A stretch of DNA of 64,000 bases from Deferribacter abyssi. Lineage in GTDB: Bacteria > Chrysiogenota > Deferribacteres > Deferribacterales > Deferribacteraceae. The stretch spans positions 124,001 to 188,000 of the forward strand of contig NZ_JAQNCS010000001.1 of assembly GCF_049472655.1 (NCBI RefSeq). Reading direction: 5' to 3'. Positions 32,249 to 40,923 of the stretch are shown here, piece by piece. The notes below the pieces were generated by a model. It did no database searches and was not told where the DNA came from. It worked only from the letters and a program-made list of their open reading frames with translations. Position 1 is the stretch's first letter. Each line of letters starts with the position of its first letter. The position numbers were made by a program, and so were the translations under genes.

Positions 32249-33457
32249 TTATGTCCTGTAATCAGCGTTGATTTTTACATAATCGTATGAGAAATCACAT
32301 GTATATACTGTTTTTGAGGAATTTCCCATTTTTAGATCTATTGTAATGGTAAATTTATTTTTTTTCATTATTTCGTAAGCTTTGTCTTCTAATTTAGTAT
32401 CTATTAGTGTGCCGTTTGTAACATATTTTAGATTGTCAAAGTATATATCTACGTTGTCTTCATTGAATTCTACCATGGAAGCGCCGATTGTTGCCATCAA
32501 TCTGCCCCAATTAGGATCTGAGCCAAAAAACATTGTTTTGCAAAGAGGAGAATTGGCAATTTTGAAAGCACATTTTTTTGCATCATCATAGCTTTTTGCA
32601 TTTTTAACCGTAATTGTTATAAATTTTGTAGCTCCTTCACCGTCTTTTACAATCATTTTTGCAAGTTCACTACACACAAAATTCAATGCTTCTGTAAAAA
32701 GCTCATAATTGTTTCCGTGATTTACATCAATTCCACTCATACCGTTGGAGAATAGGAAGACAGAATCATTTGTGCTCATATCACCATCTACAGTGATACT
32801 GTTGAAGCTGTTTTCTACAGCTGAAAGGAGTGCTTCATCCTGAATTTTTTTATCAATTAGGGCATCTGTAGTAATAAAAGCAAGCATTGTAGCCATATCT
32901 GGAGCAATCATTCCTGCTCCTTTAGCAACACCACCAACTACAAATGCACCATTCTCAGTTTCCACTAATACAGCTAACTTTTTAGGCTTGGTATCAGTTG
33001 TAAGTATTGATTCAGAAAAGTTTGAATCTTCATCGTCAAGATTTTCTACAAGTTTATTTACAAATTGAAGCATTTTTTCAGTTGGAAGATTAACTCCTAT
33101 TACTCCTGTGGATGCCATAAGTAATGAATTATCTGGTAATTTGAGAATATTTTCAGCTTTTTTACAGATTTCTTTTGTGTCATCATAGCCTTTTTTCCCC
33201 GTACATGCGTTGGCATTTCCACTGTTTACTATAATACCGTAGAAGTCAGATTGTTCGTCAAGTAGTTTCATATCATAAATGACAGGGGCAGCTTTTACTT
33301 TGTTTTTGGTAAAGGTAGCTGAGACTTGACATGGTACATCACTAATTAAAAGTCCGTAGTCTTTTTTCGTTGAGCCTGTTCCTTTTATGTCAATATTGAT
33401 TCCTGCTGTTTGAAAACCTAAAGGGGTAGCAACACCACCATCTTTTATTAAAATCAT
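32249..33457 (-). CDS. argJ: Bifunctional glutamate N-acetyltransferase / amino-acid acetyltransferase
   Basis: 402 residues. ArgJ is an autoprocessing Ntn-type enzyme of arginine biosynthesis that recycles the acetyl group from N-acetylornithine to glutamate. The self-cleavage site with nucleophile Thr190 is visible in KGAGMIAPDMATMLAFITTD. GIIVNSGNANACTGKKGYDD, LLMASTGVIGVNLPTEK, SFNSITVDGDMSTNDSVFLF and FFGSDPNWGRLMATIGASMV are family blocks. The last residues depart from the usual '..YV.INA.YRT' only slightly (YVKINADYRT). It lies 9 nt after argC and has a GGAGG site. Confidence 0.96.
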   Translation of the reverse strand: MILIKDGGVATPLGFQTAGINIDIKGTGSTKKDYGLLISDVPCQVSATFTKNKVKAAPVIYDMKLLDEQSDFYGIIVNSGNANACTGKKGYDDTKEICKKAENILKLPDNSLLMASTGVIGVNLPTEKMLQFVNKLVENLDDEDSNFSESILTTDTKPKKLAVLVETENGAFVVGGVAKGAGMIAPDMATMLAFITTDALIDKKIQDEALLSAVENSFNSITVDGDMSTNDSVFLFSNGMSGIDVNHGNNYELFTEALNFVCSELAKMIVKDGEGATKFITITVKNAKSYDDAKKCAFKIANSPLCKTMFFGSDPNWGRLMATIGASMVEFNEDNVDIYFDNLKYVTNGTLIDTKLEDKAYEIMKKNKFTITIDLKMGNSSKTVYTCDFSYDYVKINADYRT

Positions 33458-33466
33458 AATTGCCTC

Positions 33467-34468
33467 CTATAAAAGTCCGAGAGTTTCATTAAAATCTAAT
33501 ACAATATTCATATTTTGGACAGCCTGTCCACTTGCCCCTTTTACCAGATTATCTATACATGAAACGATTACAACTCTGTCTTTTCGTTTAAAAATGGCGA
33601 TGTCAATATAGTTTGTGTTTACTACGTTTTTTATTGCTGGGATTTTACCTTTGTTATAAATCCTTACAAATGCAGAGTTTGAATAATAATCAAATAGGCA
33701 TTGATAAAGTATTTCGATATTTTTATCACTTTTTGTATAAATAGTTGACTCAATACCTCTTGTTATAGGTAGTAAATGGGGAGTGAAAACCAAGTCGATA
33801 TTTTTATCTGTTCTTTTTAGTATAAAATCAATTTCTGATTCATGTCTGTGAGATAATATCCCATATGGTTTGAAGTCCTCATTTACTTCGCAAAAGTGAG
33901 TTTTTTCTATTGGTTTTTTCCCTGCACCACTGACACCTGATTTCGAATCAACAATAATTTCTTCAGTAATAAGTCCTTCTTTTAAAAGAGGGAAAAGAGG
34001 TATGATTATGCTTGTAGGGTAACAACCTGGATTTCCAATTAGTTTAGAATTTTGAATATCTTTTTTAAAAATTTCTGGGATACCATAGGCTGCTTTTTTG
34101 CAAAGTTCTGGATATTTATGTTTTGTACTATAAGCGATTTCGTATATTGTAGTATCGCTGTATCTGAAATCAGCGCTTAAATCTATTACCACTTTACCTT
34201 TTTGGTAAAAAAGGTTTGCTGCCTCCATAGATGCTGAGTGTGGTAAACAGAGAAACACAATATCACAACTATCTATAATTTTTTCATAATCATTAGGTTC
34301 TATTTTATTGTCAAAAATATTAGTTAGTTGAGGATAGAGAATTGAATAAGGTGTGCCTGCATACGTATCACTTGTTATGTTACGGATATGAATTTTAGGG
34401 TGTTTTAAAAGAATTTTTATAAGTTCAAAACCTGTATATCCTGTGGCTCCAATAATGGCTGCGTTCAT
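33467..34468 (-). CDS. argC: N-acetyl-gamma-glutamyl-phosphate reductase
   Basis: 333 residues; NADPH-dependent reductase for the third step of arginine synthesis. GATGYTGFELIKILLKHPKI is the nucleotide-binding start, FLCLPHSASMEAA and VIDLSADFR follow, and catalytic Cys149 sits in LIGNPGCYPTSIIIPLFPLL. GVSGAGKKP and HRHESEI are also conserved. AGGAGG precedes ATG. It heads an argC-argJ operon; the rest of the arginine genes are elsewhere. A TATAAT (34516-34511, minus strand) ~45 nt upstream could be its -10 box. Confidence 0.96.
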   Translation of the reverse strand: MNAAIIGATGYTGFELIKILLKHPKIHIRNITSDTYAGTPYSILYPQLTNIFDNKIEPNDYEKIIDSCDIVFLCLPHSASMEAANLFYQKGKVVIDLSADFRYSDTTIYEIAYSTKHKYPELCKKAAYGIPEIFKKDIQNSKLIGNPGCYPTSIIIPLFPLLKEGLITEEIIVDSKSGVSGAGKKPIEKTHFCEVNEDFKPYGILSHRHESEIDFILKRTDKNIDLVFTPHLLPITRGIESTIYTKSDKNIEILYQCLFDYYSNSAFVRIYNKGKIPAIKNVVNTNYIDIAIFKRKDRVVIVSCIDNLVKGASGQAVQNMNIVLDFNETLGLL

Positions 34469-34706
34469 TTATTCCTCCTAAGAGTAATTCTAATTTATGC
34501 AATGAATTTTATTATACTTAAAAGATATTCAATTTAAAAGTTTATTTTCATAAAAATAAGATAGCACAATTCATAAGGATTTTTCCATAAACAACAAAGT
34601 GTGACTTCTTGAAAATTAATACAAATTATATTGGTAACAAATAATGTGGTGATGGTAGTTTTTTATTATTGGGCCTGAGGTGTGTAGCGGATTTTTTATT
34701 TTAAAT

Positions 34707-34734
34707 TTGATAAATTTACAATTCGTGATATAAT
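34707..34734 (+). promoter_or_regulatory. Strong sigma-70-like promoter for a leaderless transcript
   Basis: TTGATA (34707-34712), 16-nt spacer, TATAAT (34729-34734), then exactly 6 nt to ATG 34741. Transcription would be expected to begin at or next to the A of the ATG. No ribosome-binding site is present. Confidence 0.65.
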
Positions 34735-34740
34735 TTCATT

Positions 34741-36663
34741 ATGAGTAGAAAAACGAAGGTTATTACCATTACTAGTGGTAAAGGTGGAGTTGGCAAGACT
34801 AATATTTCATTAAATCTTTCCATTGCTCTAACAAAGTTAAATTATAAAGTTGCCTTGTTGGATGCTGACTTGGCTCTTGGAAATGTAGATTTGCTTATTG
34901 GCTCAAAACCTAAATATACTATAGAAGATATTGTAAAAAGGGATATTCCTATTGATGAAATTATTATTGAGCATGATAAATTGCCAAATTTTTCGCTTAT
35001 ACCTGCGGGAAGCGGGATTTTAGAGCTAACTAGATTAACTAATAAAGAAAGAAATAAGCTTAAAAATGAGATTAGCAAGATTAAATTATTGTATGATTTT
35101 TTGGTAATAGATACTGGGGCAGGTATATCTAGTGAGATAATCTCTTTTATTAAACTTGCCGATGAAGTTATTGTAATTTTGTTACCAGAAGTAACATCTA
35201 TTAAAGACAGTTATTCTGTTTTAAAAGTATTAAAAGAAAAAGGAGTTTTTAAGAATTATAGGATTTTAATAAATAGAGCAAAGTCAAAGCAACAAGTAGC
35301 GACTATTTTTGAGAAATTTAAAGATACAGTGAGAAAGTTTTTACAGATAGACGTTCAACTTTTAGGTTTTTTACCAGATGAAGAGAATTTCCAAGAGTCT
35401 GTTAACAGACAGATACCTCTTTTAAATTTATATCCAAATTCAGTTGCTGCTAAATTGTTAAAATATTATGCTAACCTTATTGCTGTTGATAATAATCTGA
35501 AAGGTATAGAAATAGATGAGCTATTTGATAGTATTGTAAAAGAAGAAACAAAAAGTTTAGAACGGCAAATTGAAGAAAATGAAGAGGTGCAAGAGGTTGT
35601 TGATTTAAATCTATGTGTTGCTCAGATAGAAAAAAAACTTGCAAAGATTATTGAAGAAACTAACGAACTTTTAAAATTTAGTAAACTATTAAAAAGACAA
35701 ATCAGAGCTGAGCTTGTATCTGAATCGTTTTTTAATGAGTTTAAAATTGGTTCAGAGCTTGTTTTTGTTGAAAACAAAGTGAAGTTTTATAGCTCTAAAA
35801 TTATAGGTTGGGATTTTGGAAAGTATTTGATATGTGAAACGAGTAGAGATATTGACAAATTGTTTGAGATGTATGATGTTGTTACTGCGAGATATTCTTT
35901 TGAAGATTCTCTAGTTGAATTTAAGACCAAAATTTTTGGAGAAATTGAATCATCAAATTTGATATTGATTTCTTATCCTAAAGATTATTTAATTACAAAA
36001 CTTAGAGACTATAAAAGGATTATTGTTAAAATACCATGTAACATTAATTATAAAGGTATAAAGCTGTTAAGTGCAATAATTCTTGATTTGAGTGTAAAAG
36101 GAGCTCTGATTCATGTTAATTATCCATGTGACATTGGAGATTGTCTTAGATTAAATTTTATCCTTCCAAATGGGAAAGAAATTAAAAATGTTCAAGCAGT
36201 GATTCGAAACGTTAGAGACAAGAACAGGTACGGTATTTTATTTACAGAAATTTCAGCTTTATATGTAAGAAGAATTGAAAGATTTATAGATATTTATTAT
36301 CGATTATTTGCTAGTAAAACAAATGAGAAGAGGTTAGAAAAAATATCAGGGGAGCTAAAAGATTTTTCGTTTTTTGATATTATACAAATTTCTTCAGCTT
36401 CAACAAAAAATATAATGATTGAGTTTTTTTCAGAAAGTGGAGAAGGAAAAATATATTTTAAAAATGGCCGGATAGTCCATGCAGTTATTGATAACAAAGA
36501 AGGTGTTGATGCTTTTTACGAAATTTCTATGATGAAGGATGGTGAGTTTTATATTAATGAGTTTGAAGAGGATATAAAAGAGACAATAGACGTGAAAACG
36601 GATGTTTTATTGTTAAACAGTGCATACTTTACTGATGTGAAAGGTCGAAAGAATGGGGATTAG
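34741..36663 (+). CDS. MinD/FlhG-type ATPase fused to YcgR-like, PilZ and DUF4388 domains
   Basis: 640 residues with four parts. (1) Residues 1-250: MinD/ParA ATPase, deviant Walker A TSGKGGVGKTNISLNLSIAL (Lys14 and Lys19), DADLALGNVDLLIG and DTGAGIS. (2) ~260-325: acidic coiled-coil linker. (3) ~330-420: YcgR N-domain-like beta region. (4) ~420-520: PilZ domain with c-di-GMP motifs RDYKR (Arg422, Arg426) and DLSVKG (Asp449, Ser451, Gly454). (5) ~533-630: DUF4388/PATAN-like domain (GELKDFSFFDIIQISSASTK, GKIYFKNGRIVHAVIDNKEG). The first part could act in flagellar or polar positioning like FlhG; the fusion suggests c-di-GMP control. No flagellar genes lie beside it. It is probably leaderless. 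Confidence 0.85.
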   Translation: MSRKTKVITITSGKGGVGKTNISLNLSIALTKLNYKVALLDADLALGNVDLLIGSKPKYTIEDIVKRDIPIDEIIIEHDKLPNFSLIPAGSGILELTRLTNKERNKLKNEISKIKLLYDFLVIDTGAGISSEIISFIKLADEVIVILLPEVTSIKDSYSVLKVLKEKGVFKNYRILINRAKSKQQVATIFEKFKDTVRKFLQIDVQLLGFLPDEENFQESVNRQIPLLNLYPNSVAAKLLKYYANLIAVDNNLKGIEIDELFDSIVKEETKSLERQIEENEEVQEVVDLNLCVAQIEKKLAKIIEETNELLKFSKLLKRQIRAELVSESFFNEFKIGSELVFVENKVKFYSSKIIGWDFGKYLICETSRDIDKLFEMYDVVTARYSFEDSLVEFKTKIFGEIESSNLILISYPKDYLITKLRDYKRIIVKIPCNINYKGIKLLSAIILDLSVKGALIHVNYPCDIGDCLRLNFILPNGKEIKNVQAVIRNVRDKNRYGILFTEISALYVRRIERFIDIYYRLFASKTNEKRLEKISGELKDFSFFDIIQISSASTKNIMIEFFSESGEGKIYFKNGRIVHAVIDNKEGVDAFYEISMMKDGEFYINEFEEDIKETIDVKTDVLLLNSAYFTDVKGRKNGD

Positions 36664-36919
36664 AATTACTCTTTATATTCAACCTGGAGCAAAAAAAAGT
36701 GAATATGTTGATTTTTTTAATGGGATGCCAAAAATAAGAATAGTATCCTCTCCAGTGGAAGGTGCTGCAAATAAAGAGTTGATTAAGTTCTTGTCTAAGA
36801 AACTGGGAATAAGTAAGTCAAAGGTTAAAATTATACGTGGGGAGAAGAGTAGAGTAAAAACACTAGAAATCGATTTTGATATAACAGAGGATGAGTTTAT
36901 TAAAATAATTAAAGGATGA
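36653..36919 (+). CDS. DUF167/YggU family protein
   Basis: 88 residues with the whole family signature: LYIQPGAKKSEYVDFFNGMP, KIRIVSSPVEGAANKELIKF and GISKSKVKIIRGEKSRVKTL. YggU proteins are small alpha/beta proteins of unknown function that are often beside YggT or PilT-type genes. The ATG overlaps the end of the MinD fusion gene by 11 nt, so it is translated from that mRNA. Confidence 0.88.
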   Translation: MGIRITLYIQPGAKKSEYVDFFNGMPKIRIVSSPVEGAANKELIKFLSKKLGISKSKVKIIRGEKSRVKTLEIDFDITEDEFIKIIKG

Positions 36920-36968
36920 TTTATTTTTTAATTTTTTAGGCTAGATTAGCTTAAAATCGTTATAACCT

Positions 36969-36997
36969 TTGACAAAAATACCTTTAAATGTTAAATG
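36969..36997 (+). promoter_or_regulatory. Putative promoter of the lysA-dap operon
   Basis: TTGACA at 36969-36974, then a 16-17 nt spacer to TTAAAT/TAAATG at 36991-36997. This gives a short leader with GGGAGA before ATG 37025. The -35 box is perfect and the -10 is imperfect. Confidence 0.5.
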
Positions 36998-37024
36998 AAA
37001 AATAAAAAATGTAGGGAGATTAAA

Positions 37025-38278
37025 ATGAACCACTTCCATTATACGAACGGTGAAATGTATTGTGAGAATGTACCATTAAAGAAGATTGCAGATGAAGTGG
37101 GGACTCCATTTTATGTGTACAGTGCAGCAGCTTTTAGAAAGCATTTTGAAGATTTTGATGCGAGTTTCAAAAAAGTTCCTCACATTATCTGTTTTGCAGT
37201 CAAAGCAAACTCTAACCTTGCTGTATTGAACTTGTTAGGGAAGCTTGGTTGTGGTGCTGATATTGTTTCTGGAGGGGAGTTATATCGAGCACTAAAAGCT
37301 GGAATTGATAGCAAAAAGATTGTTTATGCTGGTGTTGGAAAAACAGAAGAGGAGATTGAGTTTGCCTTAAAGTCAGATATTTTGATGTTTAATATTGAAT
37401 CACTTCAGGAGCTTGAAAAGATTAATGTAGTGGCAAAAAGATTAAATAAAAAAGCAAGAATCGCTTTAAGAGTTAATCCAAATGTGGATCCAAAAACTCA
37501 TCCATATATTTCTACAGGTTTGAAAAAGAACAAGTTTGGGATTCCTGTAGAAAAGGCATATCATGAATATGAATATGCAGCGAGTCTTTCAAATATTGAA
37601 GTGGTTGGTGCTCACTGTCATATAGGTTCTCAGCTTACAGATGTGTCACCATTTGTGGATGCCACAAAGATTATGGTAGAACTTGTGAAGAATCTCAAAG
37701 ATAAAGGAATTGAGATAAAGTATTTGGACCTTGGTGGTGGTCTTGGAATAAAATATAAAGATGAGACGCCTCCATCACCTAAGGAGTATGCAGATAAGCT
37801 CATTGATGTGATAAAAGAAGTTGATGTAACCCTTGTGTTTGAACCAGGAAGAGTTATTGCTGGCAATGCGGGAGTTCTTGTAACAAAAGTTCTTTATACT
37901 AAAGATACAGAATTGAAAAGTTTTAAAATTGTAGATGCTGCAATGAATGATTTGATGAGACCTACGCTGTATGGTTCATATCATGAGATAAAGCCAGTTA
38001 AAGAAGGAAATTACAAAAACGTTTATGGTGATATCGTTGGGCCAATATGTGAAACAGGAGATTTTTTAGCTAAGGATAGAGATATCCCTGATTTTCAGCA
38101 GGGTGATTTGGTGGCAGTGATGAGTGCCGGCGCTTATGGTTTTACAATGAGTTCAAATTATAATTCAAGGCCAAGAGTTCCTGAAATACTTGTCAATAAA
38201 AACAAGTACTATATCGTGAGAAGAAGAGAGACCTATGATGACCTTATAGGTCCAGAATATATTCCTGAAGATTTATAG
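37025..38278 (+). CDS. lysA: Diaminopimelate decarboxylase
   Basis: 417 residues, PLP-dependent fold-III decarboxylase, last step of lysine synthesis. FAVKANSNLAVLNLLGKLGC holds the PLP Lys60; GCGADIVSGGELYRALKAG, VGAHCHIGSQLTDVSPFVDA, YLDLGGGLGIKY, EPGRVIAGNAGVLVTKVLYT, GPICETGDFLAKDR and MSAGAYGFTMSSNYNSRPR are conserved, the last near the active-site Tyr/Arg. The start at 37025 has GGGAGA ~7 nt upstream; a longer ATG at 36995 falls in the promoter. First gene of lysA-dapF-dapA-dapB. Confidence 0.96.
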   Translation: MNHFHYTNGEMYCENVPLKKIADEVGTPFYVYSAAAFRKHFEDFDASFKKVPHIICFAVKANSNLAVLNLLGKLGCGADIVSGGELYRALKAGIDSKKIVYAGVGKTEEEIEFALKSDILMFNIESLQELEKINVVAKRLNKKARIALRVNPNVDPKTHPYISTGLKKNKFGIPVEKAYHEYEYAASLSNIEVVGAHCHIGSQLTDVSPFVDATKIMVELVKNLKDKGIEIKYLDLGGGLGIKYKDETPPSPKEYADKLIDVIKEVDVTLVFEPGRVIAGNAGVLVTKVLYTKDTELKSFKIVDAAMNDLMRPTLYGSYHEIKPVKEGNYKNVYGDIVGPICETGDFLAKDRDIPDFQQGDLVAVMSAGAYGFTMSSNYNSRPRVPEILVNKNKYYIVRRRETYDDLIGPEYIPEDL

Positions 38279-38296
38279 GTAAAAGAGGTGCTAATT

Positions 38297-39109
38297 ATGA
38301 ATATTTCTTTTTATAAAATGACAGGTAGTGGTAACGATTTTATTATCATAGATAATCGTGATGGTAAGATGAATGATATAAACCTAAATGAGTTTATACC
38401 TAAAGTGTGTGCAAGATGTGTATCAGTGGGTGCAGACGGATTTATTTTAATTGAAAATTCAGATAATGTGGATTTCAAATGGCAATTTTTTAATTCTGAT
38501 GGGTCAGTAGCGGAAATGTGTGGAAACGGTTCAAGATGTGCCGCAAGATTTGCATATTTGAATGGGATTGCTGGTAGAAAAATGGCTTTTGAAACTATTG
38601 CCGGAATTATTGAAGCTGAAATTATGGATGGTTTCAATGTTAAAGTGCAGCTTACCGATCCCTTTGATGAGAAAATAGATTATAATTTGAATTTGAATGG
38701 AGAAGAACTAACTGTTTCCAGTATAAATACAGGTGTTCCTCATGCAGTTGTTGATGTGGATGATATAGAAAATTTCGATGTAGTGAAATACGGTAGGGGT
38801 ATTAGATTTCATGAGTTTTATCAACCTGCGGGTACCAATGTGAATTTTTATAAAAAAATAGGAGAAAACAAGCTGAAAGTTCGTACTTATGAGAGAGGCG
38901 TAGAAAATGAAACTATGGCCTGCGGGACAGGCTCTGTGGCCACATCAATTGTGGCGGTTAAAAAAGGGATTGTAAAATCACCTGTAGAGATTGAAACAAG
39001 TAGTGGTTTGTTGTTAAAGGTTTATCTGGAAAATGGTAAGGTTTATTTAGAAGGTGAAGCAAGGGTTGTTTATACAGGAGTACTGAATAGAGAAGCTTTA
39101 GAATATTAA
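38297..39109 (+). CDS. dapF: Diaminopimelate epimerase
   Basis: 270 residues. PLP-independent racemase making meso-DAP from LL-DAP with two thiol/thiolate cysteines: Cys75 in AEMCGNGSRCAARF and Cys209 in ETMACGTGSVA, both present. N-terminal MTGSGNDFIIID is also typical. ATG 38297 with AAAGAGGTG upstream is chosen; GTG 38288 falls within that site. It lies 18 nt after lysA. Confidence 0.96.
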   Translation: MNISFYKMTGSGNDFIIIDNRDGKMNDINLNEFIPKVCARCVSVGADGFILIENSDNVDFKWQFFNSDGSVAEMCGNGSRCAARFAYLNGIAGRKMAFETIAGIIEAEIMDGFNVKVQLTDPFDEKIDYNLNLNGEELTVSSINTGVPHAVVDVDDIENFDVVKYGRGIRFHEFYQPAGTNVNFYKKIGENKLKVRTYERGVENETMACGTGSVATSIVAVKKGIVKSPVEIETSSGLLLKVYLENGKVYLEGEARVVYTGVLNREALEY

Positions 39110-39122
39110 GAAGGAGGATGTC

Positions 39123-40004
39123 ATGTTTAAAGGTAGTATTGTGGCTATAGTGACGCCAATGAAAAATGGGGATGTGGATGAAGATAAACTAAGAGAGTTA
39201 GTGGAATTTCAGATTGCGAATGGAACAGATGGAATTGTGCCTTGCGGTACGACAGGTGAATCTGCCACACTGACCTATGAAGAGCACTGTAAGGTTATTG
39301 ATATTGTCATTGATCAGGTAAAAGGGAGAGTACCTGTAATTGCTGGAACAGGATCAAATAGTACGCATGAAACGATATATCTTACAAATCATGCCAAAGA
39401 AGCTGGTGCTGATGCAGCTCTTGTCATTACACCTTATTATAATAAACCGACTCAGAAAGGATTGTATGAACATTTCAAGTCTGTGGCAGAGGCTGTGGAT
39501 ATACCAATTATTCTGTACAATGTTCCAGGTAGAACTGCAGTAAATATGTTACCAGATACAGTTATTGAGCTTTCTAAGATAAAAAATATAGTTGGTATCA
39601 AAGAGGCAAGTGGCTCTCTTGATCAGGCTGCTGAAATTATTGCTGGCACGGACGACGATTTCCTACTTCTGAGTGGAGAAGATTCTTTAACTTTTTCACT
39701 TTTATGCCTAGGTGGAGATGGTGTTATTTCCGTTGCCACTAATATTGTGCCTGATATGATGGCTGAACTTGTAGATTCATTTTTTGCAGGTGATATCGAA
39801 AAAGCAAGAAGCTTACATTATAAACTCTATCCATTATTTAAAGCTATTTTTCTTGAAACAAACCCAATTCCTGTAAAAAAAGCTCTTTATCTAATGGGAA
39901 TGATTGAAAATGATATTAGACTTCCACTTGTATCAATGACAGAATCAAATACTGAAAAACTAAGAAAAGTATTACTTGACTTAGGATTAAATTTAAAAAA
40001 TTAG
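39123..40004 (+). CDS. dapA: 4-hydroxy-tetrahydrodipicolinate synthase
   Basis: 293 residues, TIM-barrel aldolase that condenses pyruvate and aspartate semialdehyde. PCGTTGESATLTYEEH, ADAALVITPYYNKPTQKGLY, LYNVPGRTAVNM (Tyr132) and VGIKEASGSLDQA (Schiff-base Lys160) are intact. A GGAGG site lies before ATG. Length is standard. Confidence 0.97.
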   Translation: MFKGSIVAIVTPMKNGDVDEDKLRELVEFQIANGTDGIVPCGTTGESATLTYEEHCKVIDIVIDQVKGRVPVIAGTGSNSTHETIYLTNHAKEAGADAALVITPYYNKPTQKGLYEHFKSVAEAVDIPIILYNVPGRTAVNMLPDTVIELSKIKNIVGIKEASGSLDQAAEIIAGTDDDFLLLSGEDSLTFSLLCLGGDGVISVATNIVPDMMAELVDSFFAGDIEKARSLHYKLYPLFKAIFLETNPIPVKKALYLMGMIENDIRLPLVSMTESNTEKLRKVLLDLGLNLKN

Positions 40005-40014
40005 AGAGGTTACT

Positions 40015-40821
40015 ATGAGTATCACAGCTATTTGTATGGTTGGTGCTGCAGGGAAAATGGGAAGAAGAATTATTGCGCTTGGTAAAGATGATAGTTCTAT
40101 TAAAATAGCAGGTGCTCTTGAAGCTCAAGAATCAGCGTTTGTTGGAATTGATGCTGGAGAAGTGGCTGGTATTGGCAGTATAGGTGTGAAAATAACGGAT
40201 GTTTTCGAGGTAGCAACTAAAGATGTTGATGTTTTGATAGATTTTACTTTTAAAACTGTAACTATGAAAAATTTAGATATGTATGAAAAGATTGGTAAAC
40301 CTGTGGTAATAGGGACAACAGGGTTTGAAAGTGAAGAGGTAGAGAAAATAAAAGGTCTATCAAGTAAAATACCTGTGTTGCTTGCTCCAAATATGAGTCT
40401 TGGTGTAAATTTAACTTTTAAAGTGTTAGAGATGGTAGCTAAAGCAGTTGGTAATATTTATGATATAGAAATAATTGAGGCGCATCATAGGCTGAAAAAG
40501 GATGCACCAAGTGGTACAGCTATGAAAATGGCTGAGGTGGTGGCAAAAGCAACTAATAGGGATATTGAAAAGGATGCGGTTTATTGTAGAAGAGGATTAA
40601 TTGGAGAGCGTAAGGATAATGAGATTGGGATACAAACTGTGAGAGCAGGGGATATTGTGGGAGAGCATACAGTAATGTTTTGCGGAAATGGAGAAAGAAT
40701 AGAAATAACTCACAAAGCTCATACGAGAGATACTTTTGCAAAGGGGGCACTTGCTGCTGCAAAATGGATTAAAGATAAGCCTGCAGGTTTTTATTCAATG
40801 TTTGATGTTTTGAATATATGA
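40015..40821 (+). CDS. dapB: 4-hydroxy-tetrahydrodipicolinate reductase
   Basis: 268 residues. Nucleotide-binding MVGAAGKMGRRIIAL, then VLIDFTFKTVTMKNLDMYEK, VVIGTTGFESEEVEKIK, APNMSLGVNLTFKVLEMVAK and the catalytic EIIEAHHRLKKDAPSGTAMK with His/Lys, all conserved. It reduces the DapA product with NAD(P)H. AGAGGTTACT precedes ATG. Last gene of the operon, followed by a terminator. Confidence 0.97.
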   Translation: MSITAICMVGAAGKMGRRIIALGKDDSSIKIAGALEAQESAFVGIDAGEVAGIGSIGVKITDVFEVATKDVDVLIDFTFKTVTMKNLDMYEKIGKPVVIGTTGFESEEVEKIKGLSSKIPVLLAPNMSLGVNLTFKVLEMVAKAVGNIYDIEIIEAHHRLKKDAPSGTAMKMAEVVAKATNRDIEKDAVYCRRGLIGERKDNEIGIQTVRAGDIVGEHTVMFCGNGERIEITHKAHTRDTFAKGALAAAKWIKDKPAGFYSMFDVLNI

Positions 40822-40840
40822 TTTTTTAATAACATAGTTG

Positions 40841-40875
40841 AAGCTTCACTGGTGTAAAAACCGGTGAAGCTTTTT
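40841..40875 (+). terminator. Rho-independent terminator of the lys/dap operon
   Basis: AAGCTTCACTGG (40841-40852) pairs over 12 positions (one G-U) with CCGGTGAAGCTT (40861-40872) around an 8-nt loop, followed by a T-run at 40871-40875. It lies 20 nt after dapB. Confidence 0.9.
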
Positions 40876-40889
40876 ACTTTATGAACTGG

Positions 40890-40920
40890 TTGATTTTTTT
40901 TGTATTAAGTATAATATATT
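40890..40920 (+). promoter_or_regulatory. Putative promoter of the rhomboid gene
   Basis: TTGATT (40890-40895) is followed by overlapping TATAAT (40910-40915) and TATATT (40915-40920). Spacing is 14 or 19 nt, neither ideal. The -10 lies only 3-8 nt before ATG 40924 and there is no ribosome site, so a leaderless mRNA is likely. Confidence 0.45.
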
Positions 40921-40923
40921 TTT

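Noticed and set aside
36920..37024. Possible lysine riboswitch (L box) before lysA
   Set aside because: At about 105 nt, with the promoter inside, the leader is too short for an L box.
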